NCBI GenBank assembly: GCA_027488255.1
Contig: JAIYBZ010000012.1
Coordinates: 29,230 to 93,229 of the forward strand
DNA length: 64,000 nucleotides
From: Comamonadaceae bacterium
Lineage (GTDB): Bacteria; Pseudomonadota; Gammaproteobacteria; Burkholderiales; Burkholderiaceae_C
Direction: 5' to 3'
The first letter of the stretch is position 1; every line of letters starts with the position of its first letter. Shown one piece after another: positions 63,954 through 64,000 of the stretch. The notes beneath the pieces were generated by a model. The model was not told the origin of the DNA and did no database searches. It worked only from the letters and a program-made list of their open reading frames with translations. Made by a program: the position numbers and the translations under genes.

Positions 63954-64000
63954 TCAGTAGAACCAGCGCGCTGGCACCATCACGATTTGCGGGAACAGCA
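63954..64000 (-). CDS. dctM: TRAP transporter large permease DctM, C-terminal fragment
   Basis: Only the last 14 codons are inside the window: LFPQIVMVPARWFY and TGA at 63954-63956. The hydrophobic tail with an FPxIV segment fits the C-terminal end of DctM-type permeases. It is directly upstream of dctP, as in other TRAP operons. Assignment rests mostly on context. Confidence 0.5.
   Translation of the reverse strand, partial: LFPQIVMVPARWFY

Overview
The window is GC-rich and densely packed, and it looks like chromosomal core sequence from a betaproteobacterium of the order Burkholderiales, most likely Comamonadaceae (Limnohabitans/Rhodoferax-like). The evidence is a complete 14-gene nuoA-N operon followed by DUF2818, NUDIX and DUF1178 genes and preceded by tpiA, secG and tRNA-Leu(GAG). 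A MutL with endonuclease-type motifs, a sigma-70 with a very long Lys/Ala/Pro N-terminus, and gentisate and quinate/shikimate catabolic clusters point the same way. No phage, plasmid, insertion sequence, rRNA or CRISPR array was seen. Genus-level naming is inference.

Layout. 1-5032: a sugar ABC importer of the fructose (Frc) type. An ATPase-mutarotase-ROK regulator operon is divergent from binding protein, permease and PfkB kinase genes; a 21-bp near-perfect palindrome lies between them and a 24-codon small ORF sits between binding protein and permease. 5029-10438: dedA, then overlapping mutL, MFS exporter and miaA, then arfB. 10443-28814 (minus strand): the respiratory complex I operon with tRNA-Leu(GAG), secG, tpiA and a quinone oxidoreductase-like gene upstream. 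The start of nuoG carries an apparent frameshift. 28871-31457: pnp and rpsO with a terminator between them. 31656-34740: aminotransferase, small secreted protein, flavin reductase-like protein and a membrane-anchored Mrr-like protein. 34803-35820: the UvrC-like nuclease gene cho behind a LexA box, with a possible small RNA transcribed the other way from the same box.

35885-43188: an orphan amino-acid-type binding protein, tsaD, a molybdate-type binding-fold protein lacking a signal peptide, ybiB, cobA, a flavoprotein, rpsU and yqeY. 43234-46899: EamA transporter, pmbA, yjgA and mogA. 47260-49863: rpoD with a roughly 220-residue extension and a long leader. 49864-52643: tandem 8-bp repeats, a cysteine-cluster protein, an HD-domain protein and a membrane-anchored methyltransferase.

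52702-64000 is an aromatic-catabolism block. paaZ (phenylacetate ring opening) has a PaaR-like inverted repeat upstream. Divergent from it is a four-gene gentisate operon (3-hydroxybenzoate 6-hydroxylase, gentisate dioxygenase, fumarylpyruvate hydrolase, maleylpyruvate isomerase) whose promoter carries a 14-bp palindrome overlapping a consensus -10. On the minus strand a TRAP transporter feeds a quinate/shikimate route (type II dehydroquinase, shikimate dehydrogenase-like protein, 3-dehydroshikimate dehydratase). The dehydratase, fused to an HPPD-like domain in some pseudomonads (QuiC1), is here two separate genes. Expected products are fumarate plus pyruvate from gentisate and protocatechuate from quinate/shikimate; protocatechuate ring-cleavage genes are not in the window.

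No clearly new multi-gene system is present. The observations most worth testing are the LexA-box-driven small RNA candidate beside cho, the nuoG start frameshift, the sigma-70 extension, the small ORF in the sugar operon, and the predicted operators of the catabolic clusters.
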